From contig CM021319.1 in NCBI GenBank assembly GCA_010645155.1, positions 3,870,504-3,934,503 of the forward strand: a stretch of 64,000 bases of DNA. Direction: 5' to 3'. Made by a program: the position numbers and the translations under genes. Numbering within the stretch: the stretch's first letter is position 1; each line of letters opens with the position of its first letter. This DNA comes from Tigriopus japonicus (taxonomy: Eukaryota; Arthropoda; Copepoda; Harpacticoida; Harpacticidae). This document shows, in pieces, positions 12,192 through 23,226 of this stretch. The notes beneath the pieces are model-generated. The model did not search any database, was not told where the DNA came from, and worked only from the letters and a program-made list of their open reading frames with translations.

Positions 12192-14093
12192 AGCCTCGAA
12201 TGTTGAGACAAAAGATGTCGAGAATTTACCAAATTTTATGCACCAAATGTATGCTCCTCCTCAAACCCCGATGAAGCCCTCTTTTATCGGAGTGACTAGA
12301 ATTTGTTTAGCATAATGATTTGCTTTTAAAAAGAAATTATTTTGGCTTTGTACGGAATTCACGTAAATTCCATTTGAACGACCCTTTTCCGCAAACTGAT
12401 CCGCAAACTGATGACACTGATCAGATGACCAGGTGTCATCGATTCATGTCGTCAAAAAAATAATAAGTGACTTTGACGAGAAAACTTTTAGGAGGTCCAC
12501 GGTTGAATATACGGATATGTACTGTATATCCGACATGTGAAAATGTATATTGTGTAAGGATAAAATCTCAAGTTTATGAATACAAAGAAAGTACCTTTTT
12601 AAAAAAAAATTTTAGTCATCCCAAAAGTATTTGCTAGTTTCAAGATACTGTAAATTTTAAAAATAGGATTTAGCCAATGACAAAAAAAATGATCTTGTCA
12701 ATATGTTTAGTCAGGAACGTAATTTTTTAGCTCGTTTCTAGTCATATTTCAGATGTCTTTGATTCCATGAAAAGAATATAGAAAAACCCTGTTCGATTTT
12801 TTATCACTGGATCAAAAAAACCTTTAAGAGCTCCAGAAGCTCAAGGGAACTCTTATTAAGTAAGAGTTCCTATGTTCCTATCAGTAAATAACTTCTCTTT
12901 TAAGTAAATAAATAAGTGCTCTTTCACGAAGGATATGAGGATATAAATATCTCAATTTTCAAATCGAGGTTAAATGAAAATTGATGATTGAAGTGCTGAA
13001 AAGGTGAACTAAAACGTCTGTTCCTTATGGATATTGGCTCTGGTGCCTGAACTTGAATGGGTTTTCTGGCCCTTTCGAAGAGAAACTAGATTCTAGAGAT
13101 GGCATCATCGATGAATGCCCTTTAAAAGCTACTTCAATAACACGAGGGCTGTGCTCTAATCTTACCAAAGGAGCAAGCCCTGCGGGTTTAGGCTGAAAGT
13201 TGTGATGAAATTTTGTAAACGTTTATGAACCAATGTGAGATTAAAACAGACAACTGTTTCTACCCTCCTCCAAAAAGAGCATCATACCTACAAAACTTTC
13301 TCTCAGACCTTTTTGGAAAATTCTGCGTAAGCTTTATTCGAATCACAATTCACAACAAGATTGGAACGTGACTCATTCTCTCCCAAAAAAAACTGGCCAT
13401 ATCATCCCAGCAGAAGGATTTGCCAATTGGTTTTGAAAGGCTGATTTTTGGTTTGTTTTGTTTTGTGGGTGCACGGATCGGAGGGTTGAGATTCGCCCGA
13501 CCAACGATATCAGCCATCAAATTGTGAACGATACGATAACGTGAACGATACTAAAGACGACGGGGAAATCGACGGGTTTCGATGATCATATTTAGGACTA
13601 GGATAAATGAGTTGGTTTTTTGTGGCCTAAAGTTGCAGTTTCTTAGCCTTAACTTGCATAAATCTTTGCTTAAAGTTGCACACACTTATGTGGCGTGTTT
13701 TCGGCAAAGTCAACGTAACTTTATCAAGGGTAAGTCAAAAAGTTCTCACACAATGACATTTTTTGACTGAACCGAGATTCACAATTTCTTGCTAGTTGAA
13801 ACCTGTCCTTAGAGGTCCCTTGATTACTTACAGGTGTCTTACTAGTCTATGTTTGGTCAATATCGAGATATATTGCTTCTCAAAACAGTCAGTAATTTTC
13901 AGCCCTTCAAATTCGTATAGATAGTTATTATTTAAAATATTTTATCTGTGATTTTTTTTACATAAGAAAATCGCAACCAAGCAAAAATAATAATGCCAAA
14001 TTTCAAGATCAGAGCTAACATTACATGTTTTATTGGATTAAATTGAGAAAATTTCATTAGGAATCTTTCCTACATCCTCCTTTTAGTCTAGAC

Positions 14094-14341
14094 CAGGGGT
14101 CGGCAACCGGTGGGCCGCGATCCACATTTGGGCCCAAGGGTGGTCGTTGGTGGGCCAAGGCGCTATGGGGAATGTCCAAAATACTGGGCCCGCGAGCTAT
14201 CCATAGTACTGTACTCGTGGGCTCAAAGCTCTATGATCATTCATTTGTGGGCCCTAGTACCTATCAACGTCTGTTTGGTGGAACACCGACAACACGTAGT
14301 CAAATTGATGGACCATAACCTAAAACAGTTGCTGACACCTG
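14094..14341 (+). mobile_element. hAT-like MITE, intact copy with 8-bp target duplication
   Basis: The ends are CAGGGGTCGGCAAC and GTTGCTGACACCTG, imperfect inverted repeats starting with the hAT-type CAG. They are flanked by a perfect 8-bp duplication GTCTAGAC (14086-14093 and 14342-14349), the hAT target-site length. The interior is GC-rich with repeated GGGCCC/GTGGGCC motifs and no transposase. Related copies lie at 15976-16225 (inverted) and 54512-54670. Confidence 0.85.
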
Positions 14342-15679
14342 GTCTAGACCTAGCCAGGAACCACTGAAAGGGGTAATTATACTATTAAATGGGTTATCCC
14401 TGACCTAGCTTAATCACACTTCGTTTATTTCCAAAATTCAGAGAACACGATAAAGGTACCCAGTTTGCGTTTTTCGATGACTCGAATAGTAAGTGATTCC
14501 ACAGTACCAAAGGCAGCCCCACAATTCTAACAGGAAAGCTTTCAAGGTAGAATAATACATTTTCAAAGTGCATAGACGACACTGGAGCTTGTGTAAAAAA
14601 ATAAAGGTAGTGAATGACTTTTAAAAGGCAGAAATTATGACAGTTTTCTGAGAACTTTTTGACTCACCCTCGTATATGAAGGATGAAGGTGAGGAAGAAA
14701 GGAGAAAGTGAGAAGCGATAAATAGGACGACTTCCAGGAAAGTTGCTATTTTCTGGCCTTAAAATGTCGTTTTTCATATGAAAAAGTCAAATAAGACCAA
14801 ATTCATGCCTCAATTCTGGTCAAAAGTATGTAGTCTTAAGTTTACCTTCTTCACTTTAGCCCATAACTTCTTTAAAACGCAGTTTTGTTTCGTACAAATT
14901 TTCTTAGAATAAAAAAAAAGTATTTTTAAAGCCTGAAAAATTACGTGCCAAATATATAGTTCGAACAAGATCCCGCAGAATTTAAGTAATCGAATTAAAA
15001 GAATGCCAAAAGTTGCTGTTGAGAAAAAATCGAAAGCTTCTATATTTGATGAAAATGGCCAAAATTTGCAATTTTCGATGATGCAAGTTACATTTAGCAA
15101 CCTTGTCCGAGCCCAAGTCATATCGCTTTCGAAAATAAAGCAACCAAACAAACGGAAGCTGAGGACCCCAGATGAAGAAAGACTACGTAGTAATTTGTGG
15201 AAATTGAACTATCTGATCATGGCCCTTTTTCTCTGTCTTCGTTTTTTGGTTGCTCAGATTTTGCGTACCATACACCCTGACGAAAGTTGTGTCGTAATTT
15301 TACTAGTGAACCTAAAAATTACCGTTATGCGTGGACAGTGTGGCACGATCAAACTACCCGTGTCCCCAAAAACATTCTGGAATATTTGTGGATAAGTTAG
15401 GGTGTAATTTAAAGACAAATAAGTGAGCAATTATTGATGGAACAACAATTGTCTAGTTGATATCCGGTGTTTTGTTCTTGCACGGTTCTACCTGGCTTTA
15501 AACCGTTATAAAATTTGTGAACAGGACATCAAATTTTACTCGATTTTGGAGAAAGAGGAAACCTCCAACCAAAAATAATTGAAAGATCATTGTCCGGCAT
15601 GATTCAAGAGCTCATAGAATTTCTACTGTTTATCAATAGGAACAGGCTAAAATTGCATAAAAACTAGCAAAATGTGTTG

Positions 15680-15815
15680 AATAATTGGCTAAAAGGGCAA
15701 CTAAACGTGTTAAAAAATGGTTAAAGTGCAACTAAACGTGTTAAAAAATGGCTAAAAGTGCCACTAAAAGTATGATAAAATGGCTGAAAGTGCAACAAAA
15801 AGTGCCAAAAGATCT
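15680..15815 (+). repeat. Tandem ~31-bp A-rich repeat
   Basis: Three to four degenerate units of the form AAAAATGGCTAAAAGTGC followed by AACTAAACGTGTT. Motif content resembles the repeats at 2630-2815 and, inverted, at 55617-55800. Confidence 0.65.
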
Positions 15816-15975
15816 GAAATTGTCCCCCTTTATGACGATTTTAATTTCTTTGATTGTTAGTTTCCAAATTCCATTTCCCAAATGTTTAAATAGAACTGGC
15901 AGCATTTTGGGAAATATAAAACAGTGCTTACAATAGCGCTCCCTAAAGTCCAAGCACCATTGGTATGACATAGAC

Positions 15976-16225
15976 CAGGGGTCGGCAACCACTTTTGGGT
16001 CAAGGCCCACAAATTTGTTTAAATGTTGTCAAGGGCCCACCAAACAGACGTTGGTAGGTTCAGGGGCCCACAAATTGACGATCAAAGAGCTTGGGCCCAC
16101 TAGTTCAGTACTATGGATATCTCGCGGGCCCACTATTTTGGACTTTCCCCATAGCCCCTGAGCCCACGCAAGACCACCCTTGGGCCCACATGTGGGCTGG
16201 GGCCCACCGACAAAATTGTTAAAGC
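15976..16225 (-). mobile_element. hAT-like MITE, second copy
   Basis: Begins CAGGGGTCGGCAACC and then carries the reverse complement of the interior of 14094-14341: the CAAACAGACGTTGGTAGG block comes first and the CCAAAATA/CCCCATAG block last. No matching right terminus is visible, so this copy is probably truncated near 16225. Confidence 0.75.
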
Positions 16226-17436
16226 AAATACACATTTAATCCATGTTTAGGATTCTCAACGAGATGACTGAAAAATGTTTATTTAACAAAGCCCATCAAG
16301 TGAGCCCAACTACTTCAATGGTGTTATACAAAGGAAATTTGTCTGCAGTTTTCTTATGAAATACAGTTTTTAGTAAAAAAAAAAAAAGAGGTTTTGCCTT
16401 CACACAACTTGAGAAAAAAATGGAAATTTTGTACGGTTAGCTCGAAAAAGCTTATGTACTGTATAACAATGAAAATGATTATTTCACAAAAGAGCTGAAA
16501 AGTACAAAAAAACTTCAGACAGAGAAAAGGCGTCTCAAAAACTCTGAATAAACGTTAAGCCATCCAGGCTTTCCAATTTGGTCGATAGCATCCCAAGTAT
16601 CATTTCCATATCATAGCATATCTAAGTATCATATCTCCAGGAAACGGAGACTAGTTGGGGATAGATTGGGTGTTAAGTCGTTCAAATCAATTCATACATA
16701 ATGAATATATTTTGGTTCAAAATTACAATAAAGCTTTCATGTCAGGGTGCATTTTCTCCAGTTAATCATAACAATAATTCCCTTCCGTACCTTGAAATTT
16801 AAGGAATTTTTAGTGGATAGGAAGGCTGTTTCAGTAAAATCTCCATATGGATAATTTTTACTTTTAAAGCTTGTGTTTTTTAATTGTTTATTCAACATGT
16901 GCTTTTGTCTTCTTAACAAGTCAAATCCCCGCGTTTCTTCTTACAGGCCTGAATCTTCATAACTTATTGATAAGACCAATATAAATTATCCCTTTTAGCC
17001 GTCACTAATTTGAGGTAATGTTTGAGGTGAGGTAAAGGATTTTTGAGAGCATTTATTGCAGAGAGGAGTCTGTCGTTACAGGCCTCCAACGATTATAATT
17101 CCTAAAGTGAAAATCCCCCCCCCCCGTCCCTCCCATTGGAATTCGATTGGCAATCTTGTCTAATTGGCGTAAACTCGATGTTTCATTTTGCGAGGGACCT
17201 CTGTATGCAACTTGTATCGAATTCTACCCTTAAAATAAACGGAGGATCTCTTTTCATGGACTTAGTTGTCCTTATTTCAATTCAACGGCGCCACGATGGA
17301 ACATGCGGGTTGGTCAACTTGATCTATTCTTGGGTATATCTCAAGTGGTTCTGGACCGTTATTTTGTCATCAAGAGATTTTCAATGCCCGCTGGAAGCTA
17401 TAAATGTTCCAGTAATTCCTCAACAACAAAAATATA

Positions 17437-18774
17437 ATGACAAGCAATGTCAACAACAGAGGCGGTTCTGCTGGCGATTCCGGAACTTCAACTGTGGCAT
17501 GGAATGAAAATCCCGAAGATCATACTGAAAAAGGGACCAAAAAAAGCCGGATTTATCGACTACTGCACAAATTTGTCTTACTTTCTGTGTGTTCTGGAGT
17601 GTTAGTTTATTTATCATATCTTTCGATTCATCGCTATGCCTTACGGGAAACAGCAACAGCCGACAAATATCTTCACATTTCCGAGGTCACATTCCCAGAA
17701 ATTACCTTATGCCCCTCCAATCCTTACAAGTTGGACATTCTGAAGCGTCATGGCATCAATGATCTTCGAGACATTCAGTTCAATGCTCAATGGGTGAGCG
17801 CAACCCAACCGAATTTGAAACCTCAAGAATTCATGGAGTTAATCAACATCCCTTTAGAAGAGCTCTTTCATTCAGTCATAGTGGACATTGAGAAGCCTCT
17901 TGCAAACCGCATGACTCAATCCATCTTGAATGGGACCGTTATCGGCGATTGCAAATTATCTCCTCTCTGGACAATCCGTGATTACTATTTTAATGGAATC
18001 TGTTTTTCACTTCAACTTCCCCCATGCCTTTTGGACCGGGGGATTTTGGAGATGAGTGTGCACCTTCATCAGTCCACAGACGTGTTTATTCACCATCCTG
18101 GACAGTTCTTGTCTCCGAATAGCAGAAATCGGGTCAAATTGCGCACCCCTCCAAACCCAAGTCGAGCTATCCATTTCAAGATTGCAGCAACGTTTGAAAT
18201 CGTGCAATTGGACCCGAGCAGCGGCAAATGTTTGGATTATTCCGATTCATTATCGGTGGGGTTTGATCAATGCATGTACGACATCCTGTACCAGATGAGC
18301 CTCAATGAAGTTAATTGCACAGTTCCCTGGTTACCGAAAAAGGATCGCATTTGTGTAGATGCCGAATCTCGGTCCAAGGCCTTCAAACTCTATCAAAACA
18401 ATCGACGTAATCAGTTTGGCTTATGTGAGACACCTTGTGCCTTCACCAATGTGTTTTTTGGTCCACCAGTTGAAGAGTTCGGATTTAGCTCAAACGAAGG
18501 AGTGATTTCCACCGGAGCTGAGTTAGTCATCTACTTTCGACGGGACGTCAAAGTGACCATAGAATACTTCCTGGTGTCTGGGATCTCAATGATTGCCGAG
18601 ATCGGAGGCTACGCCAGTCTGCTTCTCGGGTTTTCGCTTTTCAACCTCACGGATTTGGCCGAATTTGTGTTCGCCAGAGCCAATCGCGTTTTCCGTACTT
18701 GTCACCGAAAATCCATCGCAATTGAGGCTTCCACTCAAGATCATGGCCGTCAAACTTCCCGTTCTTTGCCTTAG
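17437..18774 (+). CDS. DEG/ENaC (amiloride-sensitive type) sodium channel subunit
   Basis: An intronless 445-residue frame from ATG to TAG. A short cytoplasmic N terminus precedes a membrane segment at about residues 46-66. The typical start of the extracellular domain follows (FPEITLCPSNPYK). A cysteine-bearing ectodomain includes LCETPCAF, and the C terminus has the signature IAEIGGYASLLLGFSLF with the GxS selectivity-filter motif inside membrane segment 2. These channels are trimeric sodium channels opened by peptides, protons or mechanical force; arthropod members are called pickpockets. The protein is short for the family, mostly in the ectodomain. The usual His-Gly before the first membrane segment is not evident. 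Its stop codon overlaps that of the convergent zinc-finger gene. Confidence 0.92.
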   Translation: MTSNVNNRGGSAGDSGTSTVAWNENPEDHTEKGTKKSRIYRLLHKFVLLSVCSGVLVYLSYLSIHRYALRETATADKYLHISEVTFPEITLCPSNPYKLDILKRHGINDLRDIQFNAQWVSATQPNLKPQEFMELINIPLEELFHSVIVDIEKPLANRMTQSILNGTVIGDCKLSPLWTIRDYYFNGICFSLQLPPCLLDRGILEMSVHLHQSTDVFIHHPGQFLSPNSRNRVKLRTPPNPSRAIHFKIAATFEIVQLDPSSGKCLDYSDSLSVGFDQCMYDILYQMSLNEVNCTVPWLPKKDRICVDAESRSKAFKLYQNNRRNQFGLCETPCAFTNVFFGPPVEEFGFSSNEGVISTGAELVIYFRRDVKVTIEYFLVSGISMIAEIGGYASLLLGFSLFNLTDLAEFVFARANRVFRTCHRKSIAIEASTQDHGRQTSRSLP

Positions 18775-21544
18775 GATATCGATTCTTTTGCTGGGACTTG
18801 GTCTTTTTGGCCTTGATTCTGTAGGCTTTCTGCCCTTTGAGAGTATTTCACATTGACCGCGTGAGCATTGGACTTGAAATGGAAATTCAAGTGATGCGAT
18901 CGTTTGAATTTGACCCCACAAACACGGCATTCAAAGGGCATTTCTCCTGTGTGAATACGTTCATGGACCACTAGACCGTTGTGTTTTAGGAAGAGTTTCG
19001 GGCAAAACGAGCATTGGAACTGAAATGAGGAAGTTCATACGATTCTTGTTGGACACCTTCGAAAAGAACCAATTAGAGTCTTAGAGGCTCTATGCAAACC
19101 TGTTTGTCCTGCTTTTGGTGAATTTTCTGATGTTTGAGGAGGTTTCTTCGTCCTTTGAGTTCGATCTTGCAAATTGGGCACGACAAGGTACGATCCTCGG
19201 GTTTGAGATCATGTTGCTCAATCACATGCAACGTCAAAGAAGACTTCCTTTTGAAGTTTCGGTCACATCTCACACATTGAAACGAACTCTTTTGGCCAGA
19301 TTGGGAATGGCGAGAAGATTCATGGACCTTCAAATTGGCCTGAAATGAATGGATTCATTTTATTGTCATCACTCATCAGATTCTCTACCCCAAGTAGAAC
19401 ATAATATTTTCACCTTGGACATGAATTCATCACCGCATTGTTGACATTGAAATGGTTTTCGTTGATGAACATTGGCCATGTGGGCGGTGTGACTTAGAAC
19501 TGAGTTGCTGACAAAGTTGCAATCCTCCACTACACAAGGGTATCTACGTGACCCGTTATTTTTGGACTGCGAGTGATCTTTTTTGAAGTGCATTCTCATG
19601 TGATGGTGTAGATCCAATCCAGAATCATATTGAGCCTGGCATACTTGACAAGTGACCGTCCTACCATTTTGACCTTGATTGCCATGTTGGGCCTTCAAAT
19701 GGGCCATTAGGGAATGGAGACCAAGAAAAATCTGGTTACAAACCGGACACGGCTTGTAAGCGAATCTTTGCGCTCCTTGAAAGCAATTAGTCCAATGAAT
19801 TTGGGTGTTAGGTGGTAATTTGGACATGGGAATCGCATTGGCGTGAATTCTCGTTTGGCGGTGTTTTATTGCAGGTTTCGGCGATGACACGATGGTGAGA
19901 TGTCCACCCTGATGAGAGTCCTCCTCCACGTCAGCTTCCCATTCATCCAAGTGAGAAATACGAACGCTGGACTCCGGGGATGAAAGATCAGCTTCCATTT
20001 CATCTTCCGCATTGAAAATATCTTGCTCTAAAAATTAAAACAAAACAAAAAAAGGAGAAATTTGTCAAACCAAAGAAATAAAAATTCTGCAGGAACCAAT
20101 AAAACAAGACCAGGGAGTTTTTACATGTTGATGTTATTTAGAGATTGTCTGGTAGGTGCGATAGGAATACTGAGCACGGTTTAATCTTATGGTGATTGCT
20201 GTGACTAGGCTTGGTAAAGTATAAGGTATTCTGAGATCGAATTACAATTCTCCTGAAGATCTATTTTGCTTTTTGTGGCTGCCACGTCTGACAAGGACAA
20301 GATGTTAGTCAGGTCTTTGGTTTGTTCATTCATCTTTCGAAGGTGAAGAGAGGTCTTGAGATGTTTTTGGTAATGGTGATGACGCAGAAAACTCGATTGA
20401 CATATTTCACATCGGTACGGTCGTTGCTGAGTATGAATACGGACGTGAAACCGCATGTTTTGTGAGCAAGAAAAGCGTTTTTCACAACCATCGTGAGGAC
20501 AAATCAAGGTTTTGGGAAAGTGACGTCGACGGTGTTGATGTAGGACATTGCGTTGCTTGAAAGCCCGTCCACAAATATCGCACACTTTGTCGGGATCCTT
20601 GTGAACCATGGCGTGACTTCGTTGTTGGTCCGAGGTGCGGAACGTCTTGCTACAGTCCGAACATGGAAATCGCTTGATGTCCGTGTGCGTGAGCATATGA
20701 TCGCGGCTTAAAGCCAAGGTCTTGGAGCGATGCTCGCAATGGGGACATCGGAAAGCGGGCACGCCATGGGCAGATTCCACGTGTCGTTGAAACAGCTTAT
20801 ACTGCCGAAAGATTATATCAGCTTGAGGACATCCCGACCAATCGCAACGTAAGTTCAGTGCGCGCCGATGATGTTGAGCGTAATGTTGGCGCATCCTTTT
20901 TTGAGTTTCGAATACCTCCGGACAACGCGTGCAAGGGTGCGGTTGTCGACTTCGCGATGACTTTCGGCGAGCTAAACGTAGAGAGATTAGTGTTTGAGCG
21001 CCTAGCTATATCCCTTTAGATGTAGAGGATAGTTGATTAAAGGCATATGCTTACCACTAACACGGCTCGATCTCCCAACAACCTCGACAAGTGGTTCCAC
21101 ACCCTGAGTGTTGGGTTGAGCAATCTTCGATACGGACAAGGGACGACATTGGAGCATCTGGGTAAGACGTTTGAGGGCATAAATCCGGTCCACGGGTAAC
21201 GGCTCCGTTTCTCCTGCGTACAACAGCTCCAGCAACGTCTCCATATCGGCACGAGTCACATCAGGCAAAATGAGCACTCGCGGTGACTCAGAGACCACCC
21301 AAGTGGGGTCTTGGGCGGGAAAGCGAGCCAGCCAATCGGGCGATATCAATGCTAAGACGAGGAAGTCACACGCGACACGCCCATCTTGCAACACGAGAAT
21401 GGTATCGGTGGTGTGGGCAGCCGACTCTTCTTGGCACCTTTGGCCATCGCTCGGAGAGGGATTTGATGCTCGAATTTGTACTAATCGTTGTCGAAGGAAA
21501 GTGGAGAGTAAGTCCGGGTGCGATTCGGGCACGTTAGAACTCAT
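18771..21544 (-). CDS. BTB zinc-finger protein, isoform with downstream cassette (8 C2H2 fingers)
   Basis: Exons on the minus strand: 21544-21055 (BTB), 20027-19414, 19339-19100 and 19019-18771, giving 530 residues. The BTB exon (visible core ILVLQDGRVACDFLVLAL and LEELLYAGE-like helix region) ends in phase 1; the first finger exon begins after TTTTTAG with the two bases needed to complete the codon. Eight C2H2 fingers follow, for example CQQCGDEFMSKANLKVH, split by an intron and restored by splicing. The last is followed by a short basic tail. BTB domains dimerise and recruit corepressors or Cul3; C2H2 fingers bind DNA, so a nuclear transcription factor is likely. The BTB domain is divergent. 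Which isoform is used, and where, cannot be seen. Confidence 0.8.
20205..21544 (-). CDS. BTB zinc-finger protein, isoform with upstream cassette (7 C2H2 fingers)
   Basis: The same BTB exon (21544-21055, phase 1) joins an alternative exon 20971-20205 after a GTTTAG acceptor, giving 418 residues. The exon encodes about seven C2H2 fingers, among them CSDCSKTFRTSDQQRSHAMVH-like and CDICGRAFKQRNVLHQH motifs, and then runs to its own stop at 20205. No donor within it connects in phase to the downstream finger exons without creating a stop, so it reads as an alternative last exon. This makes the locus modular like Drosophila lola or fru: one BTB domain, several DNA-binding ends. Alternatively these are two overlapping genes, but the downstream cassette lacks its own obvious first exon. 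Confidence 0.78.
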
Positions 21545-22226
21545 GTTTGGGAGCTGGAGATGAAGCCGACGACACTCAACGCCCCATCGACTAATTTCGG
21601 TTCATGGGTTTTCCACGCCAACCAACCCAGTGAACCACAGAGAACCAAACCAACCAGCCCATCTGCCAGAGATAGACCCTTGCAAACCCTCACTCATCTC
21701 TGACTCTGAGGGAGAAAATCGAACGCTGCTTCAAAAGAGGGGAAGGGATCAGCAAGGAATCGATGAGGAGGCAATTTAATGGAATGGACACACAATTTGC
21801 GTACGGGTAGAGAGTCACATACAATATTTTGAATTAGTTGTTTGTCAAGGCGTGCTTTTGATGATCGGGCAATCCAAACCGCCTATGTCTAGGAGGACAG
21901 CCTGGTTGATTGAGCCAGAGCCCTGAATCCAAACAAACAGTGAATACATGTCGTATTCAACAAACACAAGATAAATGAAGGACGCTTAAAAGATATGTGA
22001 CAAAGCAACCTCAGCGTCAAACGGTTAAATTAAAGCCTCAAGCTTTACATGAACGGATAATTCTTAAAGATTTCCTACATTCATCCTTTGCGAGTGAGTT
22101 GTGTCCGCCGTCATTCATGGGCAGTTGATCTCGGCTTTGAGCCGCAGCCTTGATAAATCGAACCCTCGTTTCCTTGATAGTTTGATTTGACGCTCTTGTT
22201 GTTCAAAATTAGGTCAACTTGTCGCC

Positions 22227-22919
22227 ATGAACCGCATTTCACGCGGATGTGTTCGACGTTTCTCCCAAGATCTGGGTCCACCTGGGCCTCTTCCATGGGA
22301 TTATTTCAAATGGTTTCTCCCGATTCAAACGCGTTTCAAGGTGAATGTCATCTTCAATAACCCCTATTCAGTTACAAGCCTTTTGTTCTCAACATCAGGA
22401 TAATGACTCGTATGGCCACATGAATAATGCCGTTTACCACGCGATCAGTGACAGCTTGGTGAACGTATTTTTGACCCGTCAGGCCCATTGTTCTTTGGAT
22501 AGCTCGGATAAAACCGCACGGTTCATGGTAAAACCAACCTAATACGTATTGTTTACTTGGCTTCGGCGTTTTAGAAGTATCTTCTGTAGGTCAAAACTCA
22601 ATGCACCTACTACAAGCCCATCTCATTTCCTAATGTTTACTTGGGAGGGTTAGCCATCAAGAAAATGGGCAAGTCTAGCGTGGACTACGAGATGGGGATG
22701 TTTGCCTTGGAACCTGACCATTTTCAAACGCAAAATTTTGACCTCATCCATGGAAATTTCGTCTCGGACCTCGGTCAAGTGGGATTGAATGAAAGTTCAA
22801 GGTGTTTCGGCCAGTTCACACATGTATTTGTGGATCCCAAGCGTGGGTTCAAATCTACTCCAATACCCGAAGATGTTAGAGCTATTTTAGAGAAACTTTT
22901 GGTGTCACCAGCGTCATGA
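22227..22919 (+). CDS. Hotdog-fold acyl-CoA thioesterase (4HBT family)
   Basis: Three exons: 22227-22340, 22399-22527 and 22590-22919, all joined in phase 0, giving 190 residues. Splicing across a 58-bp intron restores the family motif RFKDNDSYGHMNNAVY, whose aspartates and histidine-asparagine pair are typical of YbgC/FadM-like thioesterases. The third exon supplies GGLAIKKMGKSSVDYEMGMF, the next beta strands. The enzyme should hydrolyse acyl-CoA thioesters as an oligomer. The N terminus (MNRISRGCVRRFSQ) is rich in arginine and lacks acidic residues, so mitochondrial import is plausible. The ATG lies in a good context (CGCCATGA). It is divergent from the BTB zinc-finger gene, about 680 bp away. 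The substrate is unknown. Confidence 0.85.
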
Positions 22920-23226
22920 CTTGAAATAATCTGAAAACATTAGTCCATTTAGGGCCTGTTTTCCACCGAAATACACAATATGTTTTAAGAATCCCATGCT
23001 TTTTGGCGCATAATGTTCGGGCTCCTATCCAAGCACTGTTCCAATTCAAGTTCCCGCTTTCCCGTGTGGCAGACAGCGCCAAACAACGAACACAACACAG
23101 AGTGACACACACAACAAGCTAACCATGTGGAAAGAGGCAGTTCAGATAGATACGTTCGTACTTAATCGTTTTTGTATGTTCTGATCAACTTAAAATCATT
23201 CAAAGAGGACATATCTAATCTGTAAA

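Larger units (their letters stand above)
12192..17436. other. Intergenic interval, no gene supported
   Basis: About 5.2 kb between the two channel genes. It holds a perfect 10-bp-stem hairpin at 12846-12870, two copies of a hAT-like element (14094-14341 and from 15976), and a tandem A-rich repeat (15680-15815). An open frame at 15003-15395 and its shadow frames give no recognisable protein. No regulatory sites could be assigned. Confidence 0.6.

Noticed and set aside
14110..14367. 85-residue open frame
   Set aside because: It lies inside the hAT-like element and translates its repeated GGGCCC motifs.
15003..15395. 130-residue open frame in an AT-rich interval
   Set aside because: No recognisable motif, no splice context; possibly a transposon relic but not supportable.
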